Assembly: GCA_009911305.1 (NCBI GenBank) | Contig: QXXC01000003.1 | Coordinates: forward strand, 124,001 to 188,000 | Source of the DNA: Clostridiaceae bacterium | GTDB taxonomy: Bacteria; Bacillota; Clostridia; Lachnospirales; Lachnospiraceae | DNA length: 64,000 nt | Direction of reading: 5' to 3' | Shown here: piece after piece, positions 18,172 to 26,654 of the stretch | Layout: every line of letters begins with the position of its first letter | Numbering within the stretch: the first letter of the stretch is position 1 | The notes under the pieces: model-generated | What the model saw: the letters and a program-made list of their open reading frames with translations, nothing else | Told to the model about the DNA's origin: nothing | Database searches by the model: none | Position numbers and translations under genes: made by a program

Positions 18172-18342
18172 GCTGGAACTGGGAGTTGGTTTGGGAAAGG
18201 AATTCAAGGAGAGCATTATGCTTCCATGTATCGTATTCTTTTTCCGGCGGCGGTGATGACAGTATGGAATCACGTCCTGTCCCGGGAAAAGGCCGGCTTT
18301 AAGCGCCCGGCGCCATCAAAACCACATCTCCTCCCGAACCAC
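18172..18342 (+). other. Spacer after the EPS operon
   Basis: No clear terminator is visible. A short frame at 18219 (12 codons after an aaggag) is too small to call. With the promoter and leader that follow, this forms a 313-bp interval before the fructokinase gene. Confidence 0.35.
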
Positions 18343-18371
18343 TTGCAATCTCGTCTGTGAACCGATATAAT
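18343..18371 (+). promoter_or_regulatory. Sigma-A promoter of the fructokinase gene
   Basis: TTGCAA (18343-18348), 17-nt spacer, TATAAT (18366-18371), followed by a GC-rich 8-bp hairpin (cccgcgcc ... ggcgcggg, about 18397-18420) in the ~110-nt leader. Confidence 0.75.
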
Positions 18372-18484
18372 ATTAAAAAAAGCGCCCATCCCATCCCCGC
18401 GCCGCTTCAGAGGCGCGGGAAAGCCGGACGGCGGCTGGAGCGCCTGATACGGCGCACGGGAGGGCAGGACGGGAGGATCAGAAG

Positions 18485-19486
18485 ATGGATAACAGACTTT
18501 GTGTAATCGGGGAAGCGCTGATTGACTTTATTCCGGACAGGAAGGGCCAGCGCTTAAAGGATGTGTCAGGCTTTAAGCGCGTGGCCGGCGGGGCTCCGGC
18601 GAATGTGGCGGGAGCGGTGACGAAGCTTGGGATTTCTTCCAAGATGCTGACCAAGCTGGGGGCGGATCCCTTTGGGGATTACATCGAAGAGGTTTTACAG
18701 GAGGCGGGGATTGACACGGCCCATATCCGGCGCGACAGCCGCGGGGAGACGGCCCTGGCGTTTGTCTCCCTGGCGGAGGACGGGAACCGGGACTTTAAGT
18801 TTTACAGGCGCAACAGTGCGGATCTGTTGTATGCGCCGGAGGAGATCCCGGAGGATGTGCTGGATGACTGCGGGATGATCCATTTCTGCAGCGTGGATCT
18901 GATGGAATCGCCGATGAAGGAGGCGCACCGGAAGCTGGTTTCCATGGCGCTGGAGAAAGGGATTCTCGTTTCGTTCGACCCGAACCTGCGCCCGTCCCTG
19001 TGGGGAGACGATGAGGCGATGAAGAAGGCGGTCCTGGAGTTTCTGCCGCTTGCGGATATCGTGAAGATTTCCGATGAGGAGCTGGAGTTTATCACAGGGG
19101 AGACGGAGATTGAAAAAGCGCTTGGGACACTTTCGTCCGGGCGGGCCTGCTGTGTGGTGTACACAAAGGGGGCCGACGGCGCGGAGGTCTATGTAAGGCC
19201 AAAGGCGGGCGGCGCGAAGGAGTGGACCAGCGCAGAGGCTCCGGGCTTCCGGGTTGAGGCGCGGGATACCACGGGGGCCGGAGATTCCTTTATCGGCGCG
19301 TTCCTGTTCTGCATTTTGAGGGACAGGGCGGCGGATCCGGGCGCCCTGAGCGCGGACACGCTGACAGGGTATCTGGAGTTTGCCAATGCCTATGCGGCCT
19401 ATACGACGACCCGCGAGGGCGCTCTGGCGGCCATGGCGGATGCAAAGCAGATGGAAGAATGGCTTGTGTTTTGTAAAAATATGTAG
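18485..19486 (+). CDS. scrK: Fructokinase (PfkB family)
   Basis: 333 aa. PfkB sugar-kinase fold with CVIGEALIDFIPD, the GGAPANVAGAVTKLG sugar-binding block and the DTTGAGDSFIGAF anion-hole/catalytic Asp motif. Phosphorylates fructose with ATP to fructose-6-phosphate, feeding glycolysis. Monocistronic: its own promoter at 18343 and a strong terminator at 19496. A close PfkB sugar (tagatose, 2-keto-gluconate) cannot be excluded, but the family blocks fit fructokinase best. Confidence 0.88.
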   Translation: MDNRLCVIGEALIDFIPDRKGQRLKDVSGFKRVAGGAPANVAGAVTKLGISSKMLTKLGADPFGDYIEEVLQEAGIDTAHIRRDSRGETALAFVSLAEDGNRDFKFYRRNSADLLYAPEEIPEDVLDDCGMIHFCSVDLMESPMKEAHRKLVSMALEKGILVSFDPNLRPSLWGDDEAMKKAVLEFLPLADIVKISDEELEFITGETEIEKALGTLSSGRACCVVYTKGADGAEVYVRPKAGGAKEWTSAEAPGFRVEARDTTGAGDSFIGAFLFCILRDRAADPGALSADTLTGYLEFANAYAAYTTTREGALAAMADAKQMEEWLVFCKNM

Positions 19487-19495
19487 TAAAATCAG

Positions 19496-19538
19496 ATGCG
19501 GCAGCGATTTCCGAAAGAGGTCGTTACCGCATTTTTTT
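19496..19538 (+). terminator. Rho-independent terminator of fructokinase
   Basis: atgcggcagcga ... tcgttaccgcat forms a 12-bp stem with one mismatch and one G-U pair, followed by seven T, 9 bp after the stop codon. Confidence 0.85.
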
Positions 19539-19572
19539 ATGAATATTAAGATAAGGAGAGGTAACAGGAAAA

Positions 19573-19597
19573 CCGGTTCCGGGGAACGGCTTTTTTT
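19573..19597 (+). terminator. Terminator-like hairpin in the NSS leader
   Basis: ccggttcc ... ggaacgg with one bulged G, then cttttttt, 50 bp upstream of the transporter start. It may attenuate residual transcription into the symporter gene or be a second terminator in tandem with that at 19496. Confidence 0.55.
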
Positions 19598-19647
19598 GCC
19601 TTCTGTGAGTTTGGATCCTGGTTTGGCTGTTACAGGGAGAGAAAGGT

Positions 19648-21015
19648 ATGGGAAGAGAAAAATTTTCATCGCGTCTGGGATTTATTCTGATTTCCGCGGG
19701 CTGTGCCATCGGCCTGGGAAATGTGTGGAGGTTTCCGTATATTGTGGGCCAGTACGGGGGCGCCGCCTTTGTGCTGATCTATGCGGCCTTTCTTGTGCTT
19801 CTCGGTCTTCCGATCATCGTCATGGAGTTTGCCGTGGGGCGCGCCAGCCAGAAGAGCGCGGCGCTTTCCTTTGACGTGCTGGAGCCGAAGGGGAGTAAGT
19901 GGCATATTGAAAAATGGTTTGCCATGGCGGGAAATTACCTTTTAATGATGTTTTACACCACAGTCGCAGGCTGGTTATTCTTATATTTTGTCAAAATGGC
20001 GGCCGGCGATTTTACCGGGCTTGACGCTGACGGCGTAGCCGGCGAGTTTGGCCGGATGCTTGATAACCCCGCCCTGATGACGGGCTTTATGGTTTTCTGC
20101 GTGATTGCCTGCTTCTCCGTGTGCGCCATGGGCCTTCAGAGCGGCGTGGAAAAGATCACAAAGGTGATGATGGTAAGCCTTCTGGCCCTGATGCTTGTGC
20201 TGGCTTTTAACTCTGTGCGGATGGAGGGCGGAAAACCGGGCCTGGAATTCTATTTAAAACCGGATTTTTCCAAAATCAGGGAGGCCGGAATCGGCGAGGT
20301 GGTCTTCGCCGCTCTGGGGCAGTCCTTTTTCACGCTGAGCATCGGCATCGGCGCGCTGGCTATTTTCGGAAGCTATATCGGCAAGGAGCGCAGTCTGACC
20401 GGGGAGGCGGTCAATGTGATGGTGTTAGACACCTTCGTGGCCTTTATGGCCGGCCTGATCATCTTCCCGGCGTGCTTTGCATACGGGATCGAACCGGGAC
20501 AGGGCCCGAGCCTGATTTTCATTACCCTGCCGAATGTGTTTAACCACATGGCAGGCGGCCGGTTCTGGGGAACCTTATTCTTCCTCTTTATGTCCTTTGC
20601 CGCCGCGTCCACGGTCATTGCAGTCTTCCAGAATATTGTGTCCTTCGCCACGGATCTCACGGGCTGTTCCGTCAAAAAGGCGGTTTTGGCCAACATGGCA
20701 TTGATCATCCTTCTCTCCATGCCCTGTGTGCTGGGCTTTAATGTGTGGGGCTTCATCGCTCCCTTCGGAGAGGGCTCGACGGTTCTCGACCTGGAGGATT
20801 TTCTGGTGAGCAACAATCTTCTGCCGCTGGGGAGCCTGGTATATCTTCTGTTCTGCACCAGCCGGTACGGATGGGGGTATGAGGCGTTCATGACCGAGGC
20901 GAACACAGGGGCAGGAATGAAGTTCCCGCGCTGGGCCAGGGCGTATGTGTCGTATGTGATTCCGGTGGTGGTGCTGATCATATTTGCGCAGGGGTACTGG
21001 ACGAAATTCTTTTAA
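19648..21015 (+). CDS. Sodium-dependent transporter, NSS/SNF family
   Basis: 455 aa, ~11-12 hydrophobic segments. The TM1 signature CAIGLGNVWRFPYIVGQYGG with the unwound GLGNVWRFPY sodium/substrate site and the downstream SLSIGIGALAIFGSYI-type TM6 region identify the neurotransmitter:sodium symporter family (MhsT/LeuT-like). It imports an amino acid or related compound with Na+, consistent with the Na+ or H+ gradient made by the Rnf complex next door. Substrate unknown. Confidence 0.88.
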   Translation: MGREKFSSRLGFILISAGCAIGLGNVWRFPYIVGQYGGAAFVLIYAAFLVLLGLPIIVMEFAVGRASQKSAALSFDVLEPKGSKWHIEKWFAMAGNYLLMMFYTTVAGWLFLYFVKMAAGDFTGLDADGVAGEFGRMLDNPALMTGFMVFCVIACFSVCAMGLQSGVEKITKVMMVSLLALMLVLAFNSVRMEGGKPGLEFYLKPDFSKIREAGIGEVVFAALGQSFFTLSIGIGALAIFGSYIGKERSLTGEAVNVMVLDTFVAFMAGLIIFPACFAYGIEPGQGPSLIFITLPNVFNHMAGGRFWGTLFFLFMSFAAASTVIAVFQNIVSFATDLTGCSVKKAVLANMALIILLSMPCVLGFNVWGFIAPFGEGSTVLDLEDFLVSNNLLPLGSLVYLLFCTSRYGWGYEAFMTEANTGAGMKFPRWARAYVSYVIPVVVLIIFAQGYWTKFF

Positions 21016-21045
21016 AATGTATCGCGGGGGGATCGTGAAGGGGCC

Positions 21046-21183
21046 GCCCGGAACGGGCTGTTTATCCGACGTCACCCCGCTTCCGCTCAGTGAAAAGCGC
21101 AGCGGACACTAAGCTCGAAAAGACCTCGCTAAGTGCCGGCGGTTTTCAATGGGTTCCTTTCGGATAAACAGCCCGTTCCGGGC
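21046..21183 (+). repeat. 137-nt structured repeat, copy A
   Basis: Outer arms 21047-21069 and 21160-21182 are perfect 23-nt inverted repeats (begins CCCGGAACGGGCTG). The enclosed ~90-nt core is shared with copies B-D: ccgcttccgctc, aaaagcgcagcgg, ctaagctcgaaaagacctc. Inner helix CACT/AGTG. Same orientation as copy D; preceded by the shared ggggatcgtgaaggggccgcc flank and followed by ggctac. Confidence 0.85.
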
Positions 21184-21455
21184 TACTGTTTGGACTCGTC
21201 GGGTATTAATACATACTCTTTACTGTATGATGTAAAGTTCTTTTAGAGAACACAAAGGTGTATTTTGGGGTAAATCCTGATCTGCTAATCAAAGCGTATT
21301 GAAATTCCCGACATAATTAAGATATAGTGAGATTCGACACAACTTAAGATTTGGAGGGAACACTGCATGAAAAATTTGAGCAGGCATGAAAAGGTTGCTG
21401 TAGTATTATTTATTATCTGATGATCATTTCTTTTTGTCCTGGAGGGTATGCAGAG
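21184..21455 (+). other. Spacer with decayed short frames
   Basis: A ttggaggg site and ATG at 21367 start a frame of only 16 codons (MKNLSRHEKVAVVLFII) ending in TGA; it looks like a truncated start of a membrane peptide. No other structure recognised. Confidence 0.35.
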
Positions 21456-21584
21456 ATGACAGGTATATTGCAGGGGCTGTCAACAGGTCTATTATCAGGT
21501 ATGGTACTTTTATGGATAACAGGAATCAAGGGAAAAGAAGTAAAACAATTATCAAATCCATCTGTTCACAGACGCCATTTATAA
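21456..21584 (+). CDS. Small membrane peptide, possible remnant
   Basis: 42-codon frame starting MTGILQGLSTGLLSGMVLLW, one predicted membrane segment, then KGKEVKQLSNPSVHRRHL. A ggagggtatgcag lies upstream. Its end overlaps the sigma-factor remnant in another frame, which suggests a fusion point of decayed mobile DNA rather than an intact gene. Confidence 0.35.
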   Translation: MTGILQGLSTGLLSGMVLLWITGIKGKEVKQLSNPSVHRRHL

Positions 21585-21928
21585 GCGGACAGCAGTCCGT
21601 GACGATGGTAAAACAGCGTATTTTATTAGCTTTACGGATGGGCAAGGCGAATTTTACGATTTTGGAGGTGTCCGAGCCGTTCTTCATAGAATTTCGGCAA
21701 ATGGAGCGCAAGAACCGCAATCTCCAACAATCCGATTGGCGACATAGGGAACTTCGGATTTGTAGGGAAACGCTTTATAAGAGGGCATTCAGAGTGCCCA
21801 AAAGCGTTGAAAAATTGATTTTTGATGCAGAACAGCGGGAACTACTCAATAAGGCTATCGCCGCACTTCCGGAAGTCCAGCGGGATATGCAGTTTCATAA
21901 TAGGCTGATTTCGGAATGTTCGCTGTAG
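21574..21928 (+). pseudogene. Conjugative-element sigma-70-like regulator, frameshifted remnant
   Basis: One frame reads AIYKRTAVRDDGKTAYFISF then TDGQGEFYD (21574-~21660). After a frameshift a second frame continues LEVSEPFFIEFRQMERKNRN, QSDWRHREL, then LYKRAFRVPKSVEKLIFDAE and LLNKAIAALPEVQR, before losing similarity (DMQFHNRL) and stopping. This is the sigma-24/sigma-70 region-4 protein commonly encoded on Tn916-like and other Firmicutes integrative elements. The final helix-turn-helix is missing. It lies between inverted copies A and B of the structured repeat. Confidence 0.75.
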
Positions 21929-21955
21929 TGCTAACCATTAGCCAGCAAAAACGTA

Positions 21956-22093
21956 GCCAGGGGAGGCTTTGATATCCGTAAAGAACCCGTAGAAAACCGC
22001 CGGCACTTAGCGAGGTCTTTTCGAGCTTAGTGTCCGCTGCGCTTTTCTCCGAGCGGGAGCGGGGTTCTGTTGGATATCAAAGCCTCCCCTGGC
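21956..22093 (-). repeat. 137-nt structured repeat, copy B
   Basis: Arms 21956-21977 and 22072-22093 are perfect 22-nt inverted repeats (GCCAGGGGAGGCTTTGATAT...), unlike those of the other copies. The core is the reverse complement of copy A (acttagcgaggtcttttcg, cgctgcgcttttctccgag). Inner helix CACT/AGTG. Confidence 0.85.
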
Positions 22094-22152
22094 GGCCACC
22101 TTGCGCCTCTCCCCGCGCCCGCATCCAAAACGTCCACAGCATATCAAAAATA

Positions 22153-22180
22153 AATTTTGTATTAATTTTTATACAAAATT
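22153..22180. promoter_or_regulatory. Palindromic operator candidate upstream of rnf
   Basis: aattttgtat N8 atacaaaatt, a perfect 10-bp inverted repeat ending 26 bp upstream of the rnf -35 element. Candidate binding site for an unknown redox or growth regulator; it does not match the Rex half-site TTGTTAA. Confidence 0.5.
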
Positions 22181-22205
22181 CCGTCTAAGATCTTAAATTT
22201 GCCAA

Positions 22206-22234
22206 TTGTTAAAAAGATTCTACTATGATATACT
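22206..22234 (+). promoter_or_regulatory. Sigma-A promoter of the rnf operon
   Basis: TTGTTA (22206-22211), 17-nt spacer, TATACT (22229-22234), giving a leader of ~90 nt before rnfC. Confidence 0.7.
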
Positions 22235-22332
22235 ATACGCGATAGCTTCTGCCCCCTTTATGTGACAAATTTTTCACAATTTGGAATCTAAAACGGGGAA
22301 GAAAATCAAACTAGAGAAAGAGGGTTTAATTG

Positions 22333-23664
22333 ATGGGTTTGGCTACATTTATAGGCGGCATTCATCCATACGAGGGAAAAGAACTGTCTGAGGATAAACC
22401 AATCAAGGTTCTTGCCCCCTTAAAGGGCGAGGAGATGGTTTACCCGCTGTCCCAGCATATCGGCGCGCCCGCGAAACCGCTTGTGGGGAAGGGCGATCGC
22501 GTGCTGAGAGGCCAGATCATCGCAGAGGCCGGGGGCTTTATTTCTGCGAATGTTCTGAGTTCTGTTTCCGGTACTGTGAAAGGGATCGAGCCGAGACTGG
22601 TTGCCAATGGAGCGATGGTTCAGTCAATCATTGTGGAGAATGACGGCGAGGAGGAAGCGATTGAGGGTTTTGGCGAGGAGAGGGATTACACGAAGCTCTC
22701 CAAGCAGGAGATCCGCGATATTATCAAGGCGGCCGGTATTGTGGGCCTTGGCGGCGCGGGATTCCCGACGCATGTGAAGCTCACTCCCAAGGACGAGGCG
22801 GCGATTGACCATGTGATCGTCAACGGCGCGGAGTGCGAGCCGTTCCTGACCAGCGACTACCGGATGATGATGGAGCGGCCGGAGGAGATTATCGGGGGAC
22901 TGAAGGTGATCCTTTCGCTGTTTGACAATGCGAAGGGAATAATCGGCATTGAAAACAACAAGCCGGAGGCGATCAAGAAGCTGACGGAGATGGTGAAGGA
23001 TGAGCCCAGGATTGAGGTTTGTCCGCTTCTCACAAAGTACCCGCAGGGCGGCGAGCGCACGCTGATCTATGCGGTGACAAAGCGGGAGATCAATTCCGCG
23101 ATGCTGCCGGCGGACGCGGGCTGCGTGGTTGACAATATCGACACCGTGGCTGCGATCTACAATGCGGTGTGCAAGTCCGTTCCGCTGCAGAGAAAGATCA
23201 TCACCGTGACGGGGGACGCGGTTACGAACCCGCAGAACTTTGAGGTGCGCCTGGGCACGGATTACAAGAGGCTTCTGGAGGCGGCCGGCGGCTTTAAGGG
23301 CGGCAAAGAGCCGGAGAAGATGATTTCCGGCGGACCGATGATGGGCCAGGCGTTATTCAGCCTTGATTTCCCGGTTGCGAAGACCTCCTCGGCGCTGACG
23401 ACCTTTACAAAGGATCAGGTGGCGGCCATGGAGCCGACGCCTTGTATCCGCTGCGGAAAGTGCGTGGAGGTATGCCCGGAGCACCTGGTGCCTCAGCTTA
23501 TGATGGATGCGGCGGAGCGCCATGATATGGAGCGCTTCCAGGCATTGAGCGGCATGGAGTGCGTGGAGTGCGGATGCTGTGCGTTTACCTGCCCGGCCAA
23601 GAGGCCGCTGACGCAGGCGTTTAAGGAGCTTAGAAAGGCCGTGGCGGCAAGCCGCAGAAAGTAG
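22333..23664 (+). CDS. rnfC: Rnf complex subunit C (NADH-binding)
   Basis: 443 aa from ATG 22333 (agaggg upstream; an in-frame TTG precedes it). N-terminal barrel-sandwich domain, the Rossmann-like NAD/FMN region (GLGGAGFPTHVKL, VNGAECEPFLTSDY) and two 4Fe-4S motifs, CIRCGKCVEVCP and CVECGCCAFTCP. As peripheral subunit of the Rnf complex it oxidises or reduces NAD(H). First gene of rnfCDGEAB, the gene order usual in clostridia and acetogens. The complex couples ferredoxin oxidation by NAD+ to Na+ or H+ export. Confidence 0.95.
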   Translation: MGLATFIGGIHPYEGKELSEDKPIKVLAPLKGEEMVYPLSQHIGAPAKPLVGKGDRVLRGQIIAEAGGFISANVLSSVSGTVKGIEPRLVANGAMVQSIIVENDGEEEAIEGFGEERDYTKLSKQEIRDIIKAAGIVGLGGAGFPTHVKLTPKDEAAIDHVIVNGAECEPFLTSDYRMMMERPEEIIGGLKVILSLFDNAKGIIGIENNKPEAIKKLTEMVKDEPRIEVCPLLTKYPQGGERTLIYAVTKREINSAMLPADAGCVVDNIDTVAAIYNAVCKSVPLQRKIITVTGDAVTNPQNFEVRLGTDYKRLLEAAGGFKGGKEPEKMISGGPMMGQALFSLDFPVAKTSSALTTFTKDQVAAMEPTPCIRCGKCVEVCPEHLVPQLMMDAAERHDMERFQALSGMECVECGCCAFTCPAKRPLTQAFKELRKAVAASRRK

Positions 23665-23677
23665 GGGGTGTGAAGAA

Positions 23678-24613
23678 ATGGGAAAATTATTTAACGTATC
23701 GTCATCACCTCACGTGAGAAGCGCCCACACGACCCAGGCGATCATGCTGGATGTGGCCATTGCGATGCTTCCTGCAAGTATTTACGGTGTATGGCAGTTT
23801 GGGATGCATGCGCTGCTGGTTCTGATTGCAACTGTGGCAGCCTGTGTGATTTCCGAGTATGTATTTGAAAAAGTGATGAAGAAACCGATCACGGTTATGG
23901 ACGGGAGCGCCCTGGTGACGGGTATGATTCTGGCGCTGAATATGCCTCCGCAGATTCCTCTCTGGATTCCCATGCTGGGCGGCGTGTTCGCGATCATTAT
24001 TGTAAAGCAGATGTACGGCGGACTGGGCCAGAACTTTATGAACCCGGCTCTGGCAGCCAGATGCTTCCTTTTGATTTCCTTTGCGGGAAAGATGACGACC
24101 TTCTCCGAGCCGCACTCTGACGCGGTGGCCAGCGCGACGCCGATGGCGATGTTAAAGGCCGGGGAGCCGGTGGATGTGGGAGCGATGTTCATTGGTAATA
24201 TTTCCGGAACCATCGGTGAGGTTTCCGTGATTGCGCTTCTGATCGGCGCGGCTTACCTGGTGTACAGAAAGGTGATTTCCCTGCGGATTCCGCTTACATA
24301 TATTGCGACTGTGGCCGTGTTTGCGGCTCTGTGCAGCGGCTTTGACATGACCTATGTGGCGGCCCATTTATGCGGCGGCGGCCTGATGTTCGGCGCATTC
24401 TTCATGGCCACGGACTATGTTACGAGCCCGATCACACCGAAGGGACAGTATGTGTTCGGCGTGGCGCTTGGTCTTCTGACCGCGCTGTTCCGTATCTTTG
24501 GCGGATCGGCTGAGGGCGTGTCCTATGCGATTATTTTCTGTAACATCCTGGTTCCGCTGATCGAGAAGTACACCCTTCCGATTGCTTTTGGTAAGAAGGG
24601 AGGTAAAAAATAA
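23678..24613 (+). CDS. rnfD: Rnf complex subunit D (FMN-binding membrane subunit)
   Basis: 311 aa with about nine hydrophobic segments. Starts VSSSPHVRSAHTTQAIMLDV, a family hallmark; the GEPVDVG and KPITVMDGSALVTGMILALN blocks are present, and the covalent-FMN S/T-x-A-T region reads DAVASATPMAM. Part of the membrane electron path and ion channel together with RnfA and RnfE. Its stop overlaps the rnfG start by 1 bp. Confidence 0.95.
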   Translation: MGKLFNVSSSPHVRSAHTTQAIMLDVAIAMLPASIYGVWQFGMHALLVLIATVAACVISEYVFEKVMKKPITVMDGSALVTGMILALNMPPQIPLWIPMLGGVFAIIIVKQMYGGLGQNFMNPALAARCFLLISFAGKMTTFSEPHSDAVASATPMAMLKAGEPVDVGAMFIGNISGTIGEVSVIALLIGAAYLVYRKVISLRIPLTYIATVAVFAALCSGFDMTYVAAHLCGGGLMFGAFFMATDYVTSPITPKGQYVFGVALGLLTALFRIFGGSAEGVSYAIIFCNILVPLIEKYTLPIAFGKKGGKK

Positions 24614-25221
24614 TGGCAGGTAAATCCGGATTTGTAAAGGACGCCATGACCCTGTTTGCAATCACCCTGATCGCGGGCGTTGCGCTGGGCGGCGTGTATG
24701 AAGTGACAAAGGGCCCCATCGAGCAGGCCACGATTGCGGCGAACAATGCGACCTACAAGGAGGTATTTGCAGATGCGCAGTCCTTTGAGGAGATTGCGGA
24801 CGCGGATCTGGACGGCTGCAACGCAGGGTTAGTCGGCGGCGAGTTCGGCAATGTGGGCATTGAGTCTGTCCTGGCGGCTAAGGATGCGTCCGGCGCGGAC
24901 ATCGGCCTTGTGATTAACTCGTATTCCAACGACAGCTACGGCGGCAAGGTGGGAATTTCGGTGGGTCTTAAGACGGACGGCAGCATCACGGCGATTGGCT
25001 TCCGCGAGACGAGCGACACGCCGGGCCTGGGCCTGAAGGCAAAGGAGGCGCCCTTTAAGGATCAGTATATCGGAAAAGCGGCAGAGAAGCTTTCCGTGAC
25101 GAAGTCCGGCAATGCGGGCGATGCGGAGATCAACTCCATCAGCGGCGCGACCATCACGTCCGACGCGGTGACGAATGCGGTCAACGCAGCCCTGTATTAT
25201 CAGCAGAATTATGCAAATTAA
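24613..25221 (+). CDS. rnfG: Rnf complex subunit G (covalent FMN)
   Basis: 202 aa: one N-terminal membrane segment (FAITLIAGVALGGVYEVT) and an exported FMN-binding domain. SISGATITSDAV contains the SGAT motif in which the threonine is esterified to FMN; GLGLKAKEAPFKDQY is also typical. Relays electrons between RnfD and RnfC/RnfE. Confidence 0.95.
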   Translation: MAGKSGFVKDAMTLFAITLIAGVALGGVYEVTKGPIEQATIAANNATYKEVFADAQSFEEIADADLDGCNAGLVGGEFGNVGIESVLAAKDASGADIGLVINSYSNDSYGGKVGISVGLKTDGSITAIGFRETSDTPGLGLKAKEAPFKDQYIGKAAEKLSVTKSGNAGDAEINSISGATITSDAVTNAVNAALYYQQNYAN

Positions 25222-25236
25222 CAGGAGGCGGGAAGC

Positions 25237-26049
25237 ATGAACAAGAATATGGAACGTTTATATAACGGCATTATCAAAGAAAACCCAACCTTCGTGTTAA
25301 TGTTAGGTATGTGTCCGACCCTGGCGGTTACGACCTCCGCCATCAACGGTATCGGCATGGGGCTTTCCACAACAGCCGTTTTGGTATTTTCCAACTTTAT
25401 TATTTCGATTTTGCGCAATATCATCCCGGATCGCGTGCGTATTCCGGCTTATATTGTGGTTATTGCCAGCCTTGTTACGGTTGTGCAGCTTTTGATCCAG
25501 GGATTTTTGCCCTCGCTTTACTCTTCGCTGGGTATTTATATCCCCCTGATCGTGGTAAACTGTATCATCCTTGGCCGCGCGGAGTCGTATGCGGCGAAGA
25601 ATGATCCGATCTCTTCCGCGTTTGACGGTATCGGCATGGGACTGGGCTTTACGATTGCCTTAACCTGCATCGGCCTGTGCCGTGAGCTTCTGGGCGCCGG
25701 CGCGGTGTTTGGCCAGCAGATTATCCCGGAGGATTACCATATCTCCATTTTCATCCTGGCGCCGGGCGCATTCTTCGTGCTGTCCATCCTGACCGCGCTG
25801 CAGAACAAGTTCAAAGCGCCGTCTGCGACAAACGGTTCCGCTCCGAAGTCCAGCGCGCTGGTGTGCGGCGGAAACTGTGCTTCCTGCATGGGCGCGGCCT
25901 GTGCGGAAAACCACTTAAAGCTTGCTGAGAAGGCGGCCGAGGAGGCGGCAAAGGCGGCTGCGGCCAAGAAAGCGGCGGCAGAGAAGGCCCTGGCGGCCAA
26001 GAAGGCGGCTGAGGCGGCGAAAGCGGCTGAAGCCGGCAAAACGGAATAA
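25237..26049 (+). CDS. rnfE: Rnf complex subunit E with Cys-rich and Ala/Lys-rich tail
   Basis: 270 aa. Residues 1-~190 are the standard six-helix RnfE protein (NPTFVLMLGMCPTLAVTTSA, LGRAESYAAKNDP). A non-standard C-terminal tail follows: a cluster CGGNCASCMGAAC (C-x3-C-x2-C-x4-C) then ~50 residues almost entirely Ala, Lys and Glu (AEKAAEEAAKAAAAKKAAAE...), predicted helical. Most RnfE proteins end near 200-230 aa. The tail is cytoplasmic if topology follows the family. Strong caggagg site before ATG 25237. Confidence 0.93.
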   Translation: MNKNMERLYNGIIKENPTFVLMLGMCPTLAVTTSAINGIGMGLSTTAVLVFSNFIISILRNIIPDRVRIPAYIVVIASLVTVVQLLIQGFLPSLYSSLGIYIPLIVVNCIILGRAESYAAKNDPISSAFDGIGMGLGFTIALTCIGLCRELLGAGAVFGQQIIPEDYHISIFILAPGAFFVLSILTALQNKFKAPSATNGSAPKSSALVCGGNCASCMGAACAENHLKLAEKAAEEAAKAAAAKKAAAEKALAAKKAAEAAKAAEAGKTE

Positions 26050-26063
26050 GGAGGAATGGGAAA

Positions 26064-26639
26064 ATGAAAGAATTGCTTTTAATTGCCATCGGTTCCGCCC
26101 TGGTAAATAACGTTGTACTCAGCCAGTTCCTTGGCCTGTGCCCGTTCCTTGGCGTTTCCAAGAAGGTTGAGACGTCTGCAGGCATGGGCGCGGCCGTCAT
26201 CTTTGTTATCACGATTGCGTCCGCTGTGGCGAGCCTGATCTATGATTTTATCCTGCTCCCGAGCGGTATGTCCTATTTGCAGACGATCGTGTTTATTCTC
26301 GTAATTGCGGGCCTGGTGCAGTTTGTGGAGATGTTCTTAAAGAAGAACATGGTTTCTCTTTATGAGTCCCTGGGCGTGTACCTTCCTCTGATTACGACGA
26401 ACTGCGCCGTTCTGGGCGTGGCTCTGACCAATGTAACCAAGGCTTATAATTTTATTCAGAGCGTTGTGAACGGCATCGGTATCTCCGTTGGATTTACGAT
26501 TGCCATCGTCCTGCTGGCAGGCGTGCGCGAGCGCATTGAACACAACGACGTTCCTTATAACTTCCAGGGATCCCCGATCGTGCTGATCACGGCAGGCCTT
26601 ATGTCAATTGCATTTTTCGGATTTTCCGGATTAATTTAA
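26064..26639 (+). CDS. rnfA: Rnf complex subunit A
   Basis: 191 aa, six membrane segments, paralog of RnfE with inverted topology. NNVVLSQFLGLCPFLGVS contains the conserved cysteine that with one in RnfE holds the intramembrane [2Fe-2S] cluster; NCAVLGVALTN is the second conserved block. Confidence 0.95.
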   Translation: MKELLLIAIGSALVNNVVLSQFLGLCPFLGVSKKVETSAGMGAAVIFVITIASAVASLIYDFILLPSGMSYLQTIVFILVIAGLVQFVEMFLKKNMVSLYESLGVYLPLITTNCAVLGVALTNVTKAYNFIQSVVNGIGISVGFTIAIVLLAGVRERIEHNDVPYNFQGSPIVLITAGLMSIAFFGFSGLI

Positions 26640-26654
26640 AGGGGGAAACGGAGG

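Noticed and set aside
18219-18257. 12-codon frame after an aaggag, before the fructokinase promoter
   Set aside because: Too short and without any leader-peptide signature or linked attenuator.
25734-26212. Long Ala- and Pro-rich minus-strand frames opposite rnfE and rnfA
   Set aside because: They are shadows of the GCC/AAG-rich Ala-Lys tail codons of rnfE on the plus strand.
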